Origin: Micractinium sp. NFX-FRZ | Lineage: Eukaryota; Chlorophyta; Trebouxiophyceae; Chlorellales; Chlorellaceae | DNA: 64,000 nucleotides | NCBI GenBank assembly: GCA_029339195.1 | Contig: JAPTJF010000263.1 | Location: forward strand, 1-64,000 | Direction: 5' to 3' | In this document: positions 55,438 to 64,000 of the stretch, piece by piece | How the letters are laid out: each line of letters opens with the position of its first letter | How positions within the stretch are numbered: position 1 is the stretch's first letter | Program-made: the position numbers and the translations under genes | Notes under the pieces: generated by a model | The model's database searches: none | Told to the model about the DNA's origin: nothing | Seen by the model: only the letters and a program-made list of their open reading frames with translations

Positions 55438-58400
55438 GGGGAGTAACCGAGCAGGCGCACGTATGAGGGGCCATTGAGGGGCGATTGAGGGTCGGGGCGA
55501 GCGCGAGGCATGCACGCACAGCGGGCAGCGAGGGGTGTGGCCACCACTTTATCTAGCCATTATTCAAGCCTCACCAGGATGCTGTCGATGATGAGGGGCA
55601 CTTGCACAACCTTATGAAAGCTACATTTCAAGGTGATCAAGGTCAATGGAGCCCCCCATGAGAGCAAGGCTCACCAGGATGATGTCGATGATGAGAGGCA
55701 CCCACGTGGAGTCTGCCGGAGAGGTCATGCGGTAGCGGTACTTGCCCACAACGTTCACCGCCACGTCCTGCGGTCGGGGAAGAGGGAGCGAAGCTTTGGG
55801 AGGCGGGGATCAGCGGACAAGGGCATGCTTGGGCGGGTGTGCTGCCGCGCAGCTTGGGGCTGCGTGTTGCTGATGAATGACGCTGCCATCTGATGCACTG
55901 TTGCTGGCTGGCTGGCTGGCTGCAGTCGTTCTTGGTGAGGTGCCCTCACACCAACCCACTCGGTCACAACAGGACGCACTTCCGCACCCCACCCACACAC
56001 CATGACCGGCATCCAGTTGCCCTCAAAGTGCAGGTTGATGGTGGCCCCCAGCCGCTCGCTGCCCACCGCCGAGGAGCCAAAGCCGGAGAAGGAGAGGCGC
56101 CGGGTGGCGGGCACCACCCGCAGGTTCTCGCTGGCACCGCTCTCCAGGCAGTACACCGGGGAGCGGGGGGCGCAGTCCTGCTTGGGGCGGGAGGGATGGG
56201 ACAGAGGGATGGGGCGGGGTGGAGAAGGGGAGGAGAAGGGGAGGAGGGAGAGCGCATGCAGTATGTTCAACATGACAATGAAAGCATGCGGCACCCTTGT
56301 TCCAAAGCAGGCTGGCTCAAAGGCCACCTCCAAGCGACAACCCCTACGCTGCATCATCCCTTCTTGCGTTGCCTGCGGGCCAGACATAGCGACCAGCTTG
56401 CCGCCCCGCCCCACCCCGCTGTGCTGCCTGGCAGCAGCCAGGCACCCACTCCCGCCCTGCCCGCCCACCTTGCCGCCCTCGGTCCAGTAGAACACCTTCA
56501 TGCCGCTCTGGTTCTGGATCAAATACTTTTGTGGGGCACGAGACATGACGCCGCTGCTGGAGGCAGCCGCCGCCGTTGCCGACGTCCCGGGAGCGGGGCC
56601 CGCCGCCGCCGTGGCTGCCGGCACGGCGGTTGCCGGGCCCAAGCCGGCGCGGCCGTGTTCCGCTGCGCCGTTGCCAGCAGTGGCGGGAGGCAGGGGCAGG
56701 GTCACTCCGGATTCAAAGGAGCCGCCGGCGTGCTGCGACAGCGCATCGGAGCCGCCCCGCTGCAGGTCGCCCAGAGAGGCCAGGGTGGAGTACTCTGCAG
56801 GGGCGGCAAGGGGGGGCGGGGGGCAGGTCGCTGAGGAACAGCAGGCAAGGGAAGTCGAGAGGGATGGGATGATGATATGCAGGGCCCGCATTGGTTCCAA
56901 GGGCAGGGAGGCGTATAGCCATCGTTCAGCCTGCCTGGCCCCACACCCTACGTCTCCCCAAGTCTTCCCTTCTACGCCCACCCTTCTCCCTCCCCTGGAC
57001 CAGCTGTCTCTACAGGCACAGCGGCACAGGCGGGCGCCCCCTCTGTCTGCATCTGTTTCTAAAGGCACTGGCACCCACCCTGCGCGTCCCGCATGAAGGC
57101 CAGCGCATCCCCGATGGACAGCAGGGAAGCTGGGTTGAAGTTGATGTCCAGGTGCTGCTCGCTGGTCATCCAGATGTTGCTGCAAAGGGGCGGAGGGGTG
57201 GAGGGGCGAGGCGACGCGGTGATGTGGGAAGTGGAAGGGTGGGGTGGAAGCACATGCTGCAAAGGACCCGATGCTGTGCCGCTCACATCCGCCTGTTGCT
57301 AAGGCAGAGGCATTTCGACACTTGCGCCCCGTCAGACTGCACTCTGCTTGGCTTGGCTTGGCTGTGGCTGTGGCTGTGCCCCGCCCCGCTCACATCTGCC
57401 TGTCTGAGAGGTAGACGGGGGACACGACGTCCACAAACTCGGCTGTGAGGGGCCACGAGTCGTACAGCGCCTCCCAGCGCGAGGTGGAGGAGTTGAGGAA
57501 GGAGGCGTAGCTCTTGAGGGACAGGCGGCCTGCGGTGGGAGGGGCAACAGGGGGTAGGGGATGTGGTTGAAGAGGGCAGGGGCGTTCGGGAGGTGAGGTG
57601 AGGGTGGAGGCGTGGCTGCTCAGCAACAGGGGGTCTGTGCGGAGAGCAAGGCAGGAAGGGGGTGGAGGAGACGGCAGGCGGAGACGTTAGGGCGCCTTCC
57701 TGGCACCAGCTGCCCTGCCCCTCCCGCCCCTGCCTGCTCATGGCCGGGCCCACCGCCCGCCGCACCTGCTTTGTTGGGCGGCCGGTCGGGCAGCAGCGTG
57801 GCGGTATCATACGCCAGCACCACCCCCGCCAGGCTGCACTGCAGCACATCCGGCGCCCCAAACGTTTCAGGCTTGTCGTTGCACAGCACAGCCGTGGCCT
57901 GCTGCACGCCCAGGTGGATCTGAAGCGAGGAGGGGCGGAAGGGGGCGCTGGCCGCCGGCGCCTGCGCTGTCGCCGCAGCGCATGCAGCGGGCGTGCCGGC
58001 GGCGGTGCCCGCCACCGCTTCCACCGCCAGCAGGGCAATCTCGGATTCGGATGACAGGCTGCGGTGCAGCCTGCCGCTGCCGCCGCTGGCGGAGGGCGAC
58101 GTCACGCGGGAGGAGGCGAGCGCAGGTGTGGCCAGCACGACACGCTGCACCGCCGTGGAGGCGGAGCGCCAGAAGGGGATGTGGCTGAATGCCGCCCGCA
58201 GCGTGAGTGCGCCCGCCTCGATGCGCAGCAGGGTGGAGGAGGTGGCGCGGTACCGCTGCAGGTACAGCAGCTGGCTGCGGTCCTGCAGGAGGAGGGGGCG
58301 GGGCAACAGGGGGCGGCCAGCGGGTGCCGGAGCAGGGCCCGGTGATGCTGTCAAGAGGGATGTAATGTGCCACTCAGCAAACAGGTCACGCGTGTGCTCA

Positions 58401-61400
58401 GCTGGCGGTGAACTTGCATTGCGTGCCGAGTGAGGGTGGCACGGTTTCTGACTGCCACACCACGCCACCCCGCCCCCAGCCTACCTGGCTCTGCTGCTTG
58501 TACCCGTGCAGCAGCTTGCGGGTGTGCGGGGAGGCCACATCCATGACCAGCTCGTCCACCAGCTGCCACGGCTTGCCTGCACGGAGGGCAAGCCAGCAAG
58601 CGAAAAACGACTGGAAGTTAGGGAGGGCAGGGTGGGCAGAGGTGGGATGCCTGGGCGGCACAGTCTTGCTGCATTGCATGCACACATGTTGCATGCACAT
58701 TGTAGAAGAAGGCTGGACTTTCAAGCTACGCACCATAGGGGTCCCCTCCATGCCCCACTGTGCCCACCTTTGCCAGCACAGATTCCCTGGCTACCCCATC
58801 TCATGTGCTTGATTGAGTGCATTGCCTGTGTGCACAAGGCGCCTAAACCCCTCACCGTAGGGGTCTCCCCCCAGCTCCACTGTATCCACTGTTGCCAGCA
58901 CAGAGTCCAGCCTGCGGGGCCCAGACGTCCCCCGCGCCACCCCCTGCAGCACCGCCACCGCCTGCGGCAGCGCGGAGGGCCGGCTGCCCGCCGCCGCCTC
59001 CGCCTTGCGCGCCAGGTAGCGGCGCCAGCACTGCTGGATGAGGGTGGCGGCGCGGTGCAGGCGCTCCACCTCCCACTGCTCGGCGGCTTGCGGTACCTGC
59101 AGGGTGGTGACAGGGCAGCGTAGGTGGGCGAGCGGGCAGGGAGGAGGACAGGTGACCAGGCAGGGAGAGTAAGAGGGGTTGGCCAGGGGTGCAGCTCTGC
59201 TAGGCCTGCTGGGCGCAGCGGACGCAGCACAACTCGAGGGGAGGCGAGCAGGCACCCCTAGACCCCCTCCCACCCACCTTCATGTCCACATCCACTTTCA
59301 GGCTGAAGGGCAGCATAGCGCAGTTGACGACGGCGGCGGGGTCCCGCACGAAAGCGGCGGTGTCCCGCAGGTCGACCTGCCGGGTTTCGTGGGTGAAGAA
59401 TGAAAGGTGAAAAATGAGAAGGGCAAGGGTGGGCACTCGAGCTGGGCAGCGATGGGTGGGTGCAGTGAGCACAGTGGCATTGGTCAGGGCCAGACACAGC
59501 AGCATGAGCAACATTTCATCCAGCACCCGAGTGCCCACCTACCCACCTTTGCAGCGGCGCCTTTCTTGTAGGTGCTCTAACCCTCGTCTCCCCTCGCCCA
59601 CCCATCATACCCACTCACAACCAAACCTCCCGGCATGTCATGCCATGACCACCCACACACCTTGATGTTGCTCTCCCCGTCGCCCCCATAGCTGTAGGCA
59701 AAGCGCAGCGCGGTGGTGGTCAGCGCCAGGCCCCGCTCCTCCAGCGCCAGCCGCTCATCTGCGCAGGGTGCGGTGGGGCAGGGGTGAGGAGTTTGGGTGT
59801 TAGGGGCGAGGGGCCGGGAGTTCGAGGTGCTGGCCTGGCAAGGCTCCTCACCCGGCCGCGCAATGCCACCGGGTATTGCCAACCCAGCGCAGACCCAGGG
59901 ACAGCTGAGATGTAAAAAGCAGCCACCCCCCGATTCCCTCTGTTAAGGTGCCGCCTCCCTCCCCACCCTGAACTGTCACTCACTCTTGTCGTCCACCTCC
60001 CCCAGCACAGCAAAGGCCAGCGCCATGTCGGCCACCTGCTCAAACCCGCTTTTCTGCTGGAGTGGATCGCAAGGGCGGGTGGGGAGGGGGAGCGGGGGTG
60101 TGCGGCGACGTGTGTGAGAAAGCAGGAAGGCAGGCAAGAAACACGCACAGTGCCGCACAGACTATCTGTGAGTGCTGATTTGAGTGATGAAAAATACTCA
60201 GCTCAGACAGACCGCCGCCATGGTGCGTGTAAGGTTGGTGGGCAGCCGCGCCGGCTGACACAGGCCTGCACGCTGCCCCTCGCCAGGCGCCCCGCCCACA
60301 CACCTGCTCGCCCTCGGGTGTGTTCCATAGAACGCTGCTCATCTCCTGGGCGCCCACCACATCGTACACAGGTATGAAGATCTGAAGCAGGGAGGGAGGG
60401 GAGGGAGGGCGAACATCGCATAAGGCATCAGCTGCAGAGGCTGTCCTGTGCCACCTGCGCCTTGAATTCGAACCAGGACCAACCCCAAAACCTGGACACC
60501 ACACATCATGCACATTGTGCGACAAGTAGCAAGGGTAACTAAACCCAAACCCCTACCTGCGACTGCGTGACCAGCAGGTTGAAGTAGAACCAGGCGGAGG
60601 GTCCAGTGGAAGCGGGCGCCTGCGCGTGGCTGGCGCCCCGCCGCCCCGCGGGCATGGGCTGGCGCAGGTCGTCCCGCTCGTCGGGCGGGCGCTGCGGGCT
60701 CCAGGGCGCCCCAAACAGGTTGGTGATGCTCCACACCTGCGTCAGCCGGCGAGCGATTGGGGCAGTGATTCGGACGAATGGAACTTGAAGCAGCTTGAAT
60801 TTGAAGGGCCAGCTTGGGGGGCGGAAGGAACAACACACACTTCGCCCACACAACAACCACAAATCAGCCCGCGCCAGCTTCCACCAACCGCTCACCAGCG
60901 ACAGATTTTGGAGGTAGGGCCAGTTGATTGAGGAGCACAGCTGATGGGCGAATCTAGCCAGCACCATTACAGTAGGACTCAACCAGCCCTGCCTATGTCC
61001 CCTTAACACCCTCACCAGCGACAGGTCCTTGAAGCGACAGGTCCTTGGCCAATCAAGGCAAATCCCTAACCACCATTCCTCACAACCACCAGTCAAGTTT
61101 ACCACCATTCCTCACAACCACCAGTCAAGTTTACCACCATCCCTCACAACCACCAGTCAAGTTTACCACCATTCCTCACAACCACCATCCAAGTTTACCA
61201 CCCAACCGCTCACCAGCGACAGATCCTTGAAGTAGGGCCAGTTGAGCAGGGCATCGCTGATGGCCACCTCCACCGCCATCGTCGAGTCGGGCTGCATGGC
61301 CAGGGACACCTCCAGCTTCACCTGGGCGGCAGACCCGGGCGGAGCGCGCGTGCTGCAGGCAGGGCGGGCACGAGGGAGGTAATGAGCGCAGGAGGGAGGG

Positions 61401-64000
61401 CGAGGTGCGGCAGGTGGGCAGGTGGGCGGGCGCGGAGGAGCATGCTCGGTGCCGTGCCTCTGCTCCGCACTAAAGGCTTGCCAGAGGTTGAAGGCAGGAC
61501 ACATGAATGGCTGTCCTTCGAGTGCCAGGTAAAAGCTAAGCCAGCCACCCATGCGTGCTCACCGCGCGCCGGTGGCCTCGCTGGGTGGGATGGTGTGGGG
61601 TGCCGTCAGCGCCTTCACCACCGCCACATCCTCTCCATCCCCCAGCAAATCCTCCGAGATCAGCTCAATCACGCGGCCATAGAGGTGGTTGTGGTGGTTC
61701 CCCTCGCCAGGAGCGCCAGGCTGGCCCGCGCCGCCGGGGGCGGGGGTGTCGCCATGTGCGGAGCCGGGGCCGCCGGTGCTGGGCGTGAGCACCGACCGCC
61801 GGCGCTCCGCCTGCTCAGACAGCCGGCGGGCGACTGCGGCGAGGGGATGGGCAAAGGGTGCCAAAGGTGAGGTGCGGCAGGAGGGCGAGAGGGCAAGCAC
61901 GTCATGCACAGCATGCACAGCATGAGAGCTCTGGAAGGCCAGCAGGCACACCACACCGAACAGCCCCTTGTGCCAAGGTCACCATGGCTTTCTCAAGGGC
62001 AAGTGCAGAGGCGGTTCCTCACCAGACAGGCGCAGGCCGGTGTGTGCTCGGGCGTCCCCCATGCCCGAGTGCCGCCGGTCGCCGCCCGTGAGGCCCGCCA
62101 GCAGGCCGGAGCCGCCAGAGGACCCAGGCCCCAGCAGGCCTGGCGTGCCGTCGTGGCGGGGGTGGGAGGAGCCGGGCAGCATAAAGCTGAAGCCGCCTGC
62201 AGGTCGGGCAGTGTGGCACAGGTGGGCGTGATGTGATGCGGTGTGAGGGTATGGGAATGGCAGCACCACTCTGGGTGAGTGTGCACGGCAAACCTTGACA
62301 CTCCTCCAGACATGTCTTCTCTTCCCTGGCACGTCCTCTGGCGAACACATCGTGCATCCCACCAGGCGCACCCTGGTGCTTGACCTCGACTCACCTGTGC
62401 TGGGCGTGGCCGGCGTGTCGGCAAAGGTGCCCGGCAGGCTCTCCAAGTCGCTGGCGTCCATGCTGACAGCGCTGCTGGGGTCCCGCCGGTGCACAGGCCC
62501 GCGCGGCAGCTGCCCCACTGCCGCAGCAGGCGTGACCTCGCCGCTGCTGCTGCTGCCGTGCAGCTCCAGCGTGGCGTGCCGGGCGGCGTTGTAGATGCGC
62601 AGCATCTCCTCCTCTCCCTCGGGACGCTGCCCGCCTGCCCCTGCCCCTGCCCCTGCCCCTGCCCCTGCTGCTGCCGGCGGCGCCGCCCGGCCGCGGTCCC
62701 CCGCCGCGTCCCGCCACCGCCCCCCAGCCTCCCTCGTCAGCTCCTCTGCCGCCGCCTTGGAAAGCACGCGCTGCCGCACCTCTGCCGGCGCCAGGCCGTC
62801 GTCTGCCCCGTCAGCACCGCCGCTGCCAGCCTGGCGGTCCAGGTGGCGCCGGTGCGCCTCCAGAGCGATGTCGGCAAACGTGGGGGTGGTGTGCCCGCTA
62901 TCGGAGAAGTGGGAGGGCGGGGTTGCCATCCCGGCCTCCTCCTCGAGCTCCTCCTCCTCAGCCACCAGCAGCGGCCGGGACTGGCGCACAAACTGCTGGA
63001 GCCTGCAGGGTCGGGGGTTGCGGCGGGAGGAGGCAGCATCAACAAGTGAGTGGTTGGAGACTGACGCAGCGGTGACAGCGGTGGACGATCCAACCAGCTG
63101 CAAGGCGGAAGTGGGGTGGGGTGGGAGCGGTTGTTGCGAGCAGCAGGGCGGGCGCGTTGAATTTGCGCGTTTACCACGGGTGCCGAGCGAACTCTTGGTG
63201 CACATACACACGCTCCGGCTCCACACAGCCCACCTGTTGGCCCCCCACATGTCTGTCTGCAAATCCTTTGTCCACCCACCCCCCCGTCCAGCCCCCCACA
63301 CAGCCCACCTGTACGCCAGGCGCAGGTCCTGCACATCCAGGCTGTGGCTGGCGATGCGCATGTAGGTGGCGCCACCGCCAGCCACGCCCAGGTCAAAGCG
63401 CAGGGTGGAGACCTGAGGGGGAGGGGGGCAGGGTAACAGGAGTGTGAGCGGGCAGAGGAGTTGGGGGGGCAGGGTAACCGGAGGGTGAGCTGCTGAGACG
63501 CGCAAGGTACGGTGGGGTGGGGTGGGTGCCTGATAAGGCAGCGCTGGTGTCGGCAGCCGCCTACCCAATTCTGCCCTGCCCCGCCCCGCAGTATCCCGCG
63601 CCCGCACCCCTCTAACCTGGAAGCGCATGAATGGGTGCAGCTGCTCCGCTTCCTGAGGCCCCGAGTACAGCCAGGCTGGGGAGGCGTCTGACCACTCGCG
63701 GGGGTGCGCCTCAAACACAGCCTGGGCGACACAGGGGGGGAGGCAGGGCATGAGATGGGCGGGTGGGTGGGTGAGCAGGCAGGTGAGTGGGTGAGGGGGC
63801 AGGCAGGGAGCCCTGGGAGGCGAGGACAAAGAGCGAGAGTGGACACACTAGGCGCCCTCAATCCCCTGCACAGTTCCCTGCTCCCTCCCGCTTCAAGGTC
63901 GAGCATGCTGTTGCCACCCGTGTTGTGCCAACGACTTCCCCGCCAGCTGTCACAGGCAGCGGCTGCCAGGCGTGCCCACCGAGAGCTTCTGGGAGGCGAT
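33452..64000 (-). CDS. VPS13: VPS13-family bridge-like lipid transfer protein, partial (N-terminus outside window)
   Basis: Giant rod-like protein that carries glycerolipids between membranes at contact sites. Seventy exons join in phase over 13731 nt, giving 4576 residues plus the stop (33452-33454). The N-terminal chorein part lies beyond 64000. Exon coordinates are given in the region entries below. Landmarks in protein order: RBG/bridge beta-strand region with an IQ motif; VAB (adaptor-binding) repeats with N-x-S/T-G-type openers (LIQNQSGMKVFYW, YSPYWLNNRTG, YMIENQTGLPML) separated by low-complexity exons; two C2-like domains; the VPS13 C-terminal region (DNQMLDAVAPVVLAP, VVGNDPAASNG, GLVGLMTRPMVGVLEASSKG); and a C-terminal PH-like domain (RSTRVVLVTDRHIAYLRA). 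Even partial, it is longer than most VPS13 proteins (about 3100-4200 aa) because of disordered inserts. A plant-type VPS13 at ER-plastid or ER-mitochondrion contacts is the simplest reading. Confidence 0.92.
33839..33984. repeat. Exon echo at VPS13 last-exon acceptor
   Basis: CTTGAGGGTCTCGCTGTCGC followed by CTGCAG at 33839-33864 (start of the last exon plus acceptor, plus-strand view) reappears at 33959-33984 with 22 of 26 bases identical. The offset is 120 bp, in the upstream intron. Confidence 0.7.
35838..38472 (-). other. VPS13: VPS13 region: conserved C-terminal region exons
   Basis: Exons 35838-36035, 36302-36429, 36627-36732, 36912-36987, 37187-37393, 37693-37841, 38041-38195, 38404-38472. 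They encode DELFNLTTDEIKTT, VQKVQLDNQMLDAVAPVVLAP, KSFKDIRLDIG, the YFIENAEIGDLAINVTVSLS block and VPIQLGKWVVGNDPAASNG. This matches the order of the last part of the VPS13 bridge. The exon junction at 37693-37841 encodes a short Gly/Ser/Asp-rich loop. Confidence 0.85.
35982..36138. repeat. Exon echo at the VPS13 exon 35838-36035 5' border
   Basis: The exon stretch 35982-36025 (FLSQKA region) is mirrored at 36094-36138 in the same orientation. Long identical runs include GCCTTCTGG, AGAGG and ACCAGGCTGCGGCTGCC. The offset is 112 bp, in the upstream intron. Confidence 0.8.
38808..40518 (-). other. VPS13: VPS13 region: second C2-like domain and preceding linker
   Basis: Exons 38808-38912, 39130-39228, 39398-39542, 39785-39877, 40049-40193, with linker exon 40386-40518. 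The order of strands is that of a C2 domain: HLAVTVLQARGLTP, then YTTPVIKHTLQPRWDASERHVF, then SALSVLLHDAR, then LLGQATIHCSHV, then TYVWVPLYKP, then VQVHLRLQWQ. The Ca-binding aspartates are only partly present. The assignment rests on pattern, not on a search. Confidence 0.65.
40813..42634 (-). other. VPS13: VPS13 region: first C2-like domain
   Basis: Exons 40813-40945, 41168-41303, 41686-41859, 42141-42216, 42426-42634. Strand order: GGDLNVTVVNAQGLYG, THPFARVSI, then TTVVWQSTDPMWDEQLVF (the typical C2 T-x-NP-x-W-N-E type block), GVELWDLGG, then RFLGRAEVALAD, WLPLMRRD, GQLQLRFVWEV. Together with the following domain this makes a tandem C2 pair inserted before the VPS13 C-terminal region. Confidence 0.7.
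42884..43906 (-). other. VPS13: VPS13 region: Ser/Ala-rich linker exons
   Basis: Exons 42884-43173 and 43386-43906. They encode a start of beta character (VETQLRQVNAQFSRLTGTSGAHVLDLYGR) and then a mostly disordered Ser/Ala/Pro/Gly-rich stretch with little conservation expected. It links the VAB repeats to the C2 pair. Confidence 0.7.
44750..44912. repeat. Exon echo at the VPS13 exon 44570-44779 acceptor
   Basis: A 38-base block at 44750-44787 covering the start of the exon (ARVSSKDSDF) and the TGCAG acceptor is repeated at 44875-44912 with 34 of 38 bases identical. The offset is 125 bp. Confidence 0.85.
45429..45564. repeat. Exon echo near the VPS13 exon 45339-45462 5' border
   Basis: A 24-base block at 45429-45452 (ending GGGTGAC, coding VTLKSPS on the minus strand) recurs at 45541-45564 with three differences. 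The offset is 112 bp, in the upstream intron. Confidence 0.65.
47303..48817 (-). other. VPS13: VPS13 region: low-complexity insert within VAB
   Basis: Exons 47303-47806 and 48142-48817, about 393 codons. The product is Ala/Ser/Gly/Pro-rich with acidic runs (SEEEEDSAGEEE) and Gln runs, and is probably disordered. It separates two VAB repeats. No domain is recognisable. Confidence 0.7.
49115..50321 (-). other. VPS13: VPS13 region: VAB repeat with SHR-BD opener
   Basis: Exons 49115-49226, 49579-49667, 49887-49985, 50199-50321. The product contains SARVTLYSPYWLNNRTGVD, the hallmark opener of the VPS13 SHR-BD region, then LFGAALPWDYGEVFTPG and VMVGLAHVPHRRYSQGIKITTVG. Confidence 0.88.
50514..50633. 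repeat. Exon echo at the VPS13 exon 50593-52229 3' border
   Basis: The last 37 or so bases of the large exon (EATDATDDVQ region, 50597-50633) recur at 50514-50550 in the following intron with 32 of 37 bases identical. The offset is 83 bp. Confidence 0.8.
50593..52229 (-). other. VPS13: VPS13 region: 1.6-kb exon encoding a disordered insert
   Basis: One exon of 1637 nt, by far the largest of the gene. It encodes about 546 residues that are almost wholly low complexity: Gln-rich, Glu-rich, Ala-rich and Ser/Gly/Pro-rich blocks. Short ordered islands remain, such as a Trp-rich RAAFEAWRCHCTDAAWKRH near the end. It lies directly before the YSPYWLNNRTG repeat. Confidence 0.75.
55341..55342 (-). other. 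VPS13: Non-canonical GC-AG splice donor in VPS13
   Basis: Exon 55343-55404 ends ...ATCGACAG and the intron opens GCAAGC. A GC donor with strong AG|GCAAG context is the usual form of GC-AG introns. The phase to the next exon (acceptor before 55149) fits only with this site. Confidence 0.75.
55407..55436. repeat. 30-bp poly-G homopolymer (poly-C in the VPS13 transcript)
   Basis: An uninterrupted run of 30 G on the plus strand. On the transcribed minus strand it is a 30-C tract ending directly at the AG acceptor of exon 55343-55404, so it serves as the polypyrimidine tract. Confidence 0.9.
55569..55701. repeat. Exon echo at the VPS13 exon 55675-55767 donor
   Basis: A 32-base block spanning the exon end (PLIIDIIL) and its GTGAG donor at 55670-55701 recurs at 55569-55600 with 30 of 32 bases identical. 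The offset is 101 bp, in the following intron. Confidence 0.88.
57281..57415. repeat. Exon echo at the VPS13 exon 57394-57529 donor
   Basis: GCTCACATCTGCCTGT at 57388 (exon end plus donor, plus-strand view) recurs as GCTCACATCCGCCTGT at 57281, followed by weaker similarity. The offset is about 108 bp. Confidence 0.55.
58732..58908. repeat. Exon echo at the VPS13 exon 58856-59096 donor
   Basis: The 55-base exon end at 58854-58908 (DSVLATVDTVELGGDPYG) recurs at 58732-58786 with scattered substitutions, including runs such as AGGGGTC and TTGCCAGCACAGA. The offset is 122 bp, in the following intron. Confidence 0.8.
59007..59039 (-). other. VPS13: IQ motif (calmodulin-binding) inside VPS13
   Basis: The exon at 58856-59096 encodes IQQCWRRYLARK, a perfect match to the IQ consensus IQxxxRxxxxR. 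It sits in a long amphipathic helix (EQWEVERLHRAATLIQQCWRRYLARKAEA). IQ motifs bind calmodulin or EF-hand light chains. This is not a standard VPS13 element as far as I know. Confidence 0.75.
60884..61263. repeat. Double exon echo at the VPS13 exon 61214-61352 donor
   Basis: The exon end plus donor (61202-61263; AISDALLNWPYFKDLSL) has one long decayed copy at 60884-60947 and a shorter one starting CTCACCAGCGACAGGTCCTT at about 61011. The first copy keeps CCAACCGCTCACCAGCGACA and GTAGGGCCAGTTGA. Both lie in the following intron, which also carries a 32-bp minisatellite. Confidence 0.8.
61069..61196. repeat. 32-bp minisatellite, four copies
   Basis: Four head-to-tail copies of a 32-bp unit beginning ACCACCATTCCTCACAACCA, at 61069, 61101, 61133 and 61165. 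Copies differ by one to three bases. They lie in the VPS13 intron between exons 60557-60736 and 61214-61352. A partial fifth copy follows. Confidence 0.9.
62635..62664. repeat. In-frame CTGCCC hexamer repeat in a VPS13 exon
   Basis: Five tandem CTGCCC units within exon 62395-63002. On the coding strand they give alternating Gly-Ala residues in a disordered loop of the bridge. The in-frame length means copy-number change would not break the gene. Confidence 0.8.

Larger units (their letters stand above)
52485..56794 (-). other. VPS13: VPS13 region: first VAB repeats
   Basis: Exons 52485-52682, 52994-53142, 53372-53566, 53784-54032, 54327-54407, 54704-54828, 55016-55149, 55343-55404, 55675-55767, 56001-56177, 56469-56794. 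Key segments: QKYLIQNQSGMKVFYWTEGG, GATINLHFEGNWMPVM, VVGKYRYRMTSP, ITMHSGVWVENSIDR, LTAVLGGRLFLRPDGF, and LSVQPTLVLQNALPYEMRVLLW. The 55343-55404 exon is only 62 nt and ends at a GC donor. Confidence 0.82.
57079..64000 (-). other. VPS13: VPS13 region: bridge (RBG) exons
   Basis: Exons 57079-57179, 57394-57529, 57766-58282, 58485-58576, 58856-59096, 59278-59376, 59661-59758, 59984-60053, 60304-60381, 60557-60736, 61214-61352, 61563-61833, 62023-62196, 62395-63002, 63309-63412, 63615-63722, and 63980 to beyond 64000. The product is a series of amphipathic beta strands (for example VSTLRFDLGVAGGGATYMRI, SLKVDVDMK, FSHIPFWRS, LQIHLGVQQATAVLC) with disordered loops, as in the lipid-conducting groove. 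Confidence 0.82.

Noticed and set aside
60455..60490. tRNA-like B box (GGTTCGAATTC on the minus strand)
   Set aside because: The flanks do not form a T-stem or acceptor stem, and no A box lies at the right distance. It sits inside a VPS13 intron.
61069..61196. CRISPR-like direct repeats
   Set aside because: The 32-bp units abut without spacers and lie in a eukaryotic intron, so this is a minisatellite.

Overview
The window is nuclear DNA of a green alga, most likely a trebouxiophyte of the Chlorella/Micractinium type (inference). The DNA is very GC-rich. Genes are cut by many short introns of roughly 80-400 bp, with donors mostly of the GTGAGC/GTGGGT/GTGCGC kind. The gene set is also algal: a gametolysin-type M11 peptidase, histone genes ending in a 3' stem-loop, an aurora-like kinase of the algal CALK type, and a plant-type TTM kinase-CYTH protein. 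I see no CRISPR array, transposase, tRNA or rRNA.

Layout from left to right: the 3' part of an unrecognised gene (+, 187-3520); a secreted M11 metallopeptidase (+, 4687-7407); a divergent histone pair, H2A (-, 8024-8404) and H2B (+, 8767-9138), each followed by the same hairpin; a SEC14/CRAL-TRIO lipid-transfer protein with a membrane hairpin (-, 9599-15580); a TTM1/2-like P-loop kinase plus CYTH protein with a tail anchor (+, 16945-22175); organellar-type methionyl-tRNA synthetase (-, 23028-26974); an aurora-like kinase with a long disordered tail (+, 27332-32832); and a giant VPS13 bridge-like lipid transfer protein (-, 33452 to beyond 64000), of which 70 exons (about 4576 codons) are inside the window. 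I traced exons by hand. In every gene the splice phases join without a break, and coding lengths are multiples of three from the start codon, or from the first in-frame codon where the window cuts the 5' end.

From H2A onward the genes alternate strand, giving head-to-head pairs (H2A/H2B, SEC14/TTM, MetRS/kinase) and tail-to-tail pairs. There is no operon logic. Loose themes are lipid transfer at membrane contacts (SEC14, VPS13), organelle function (MetRS, TTM) and cell-cycle or chromatin functions (histones, kinase).

The most striking unexplained structure is a set of 'exon echoes'. Many introns in TTM, MetRS and VPS13 contain a degenerate same-strand copy of the adjoining exon edge, usually with its splice site, mostly 80-125 bp away. 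This is the footprint expected if introns were gained or enlarged by local tandem duplication of exon-intron borders.
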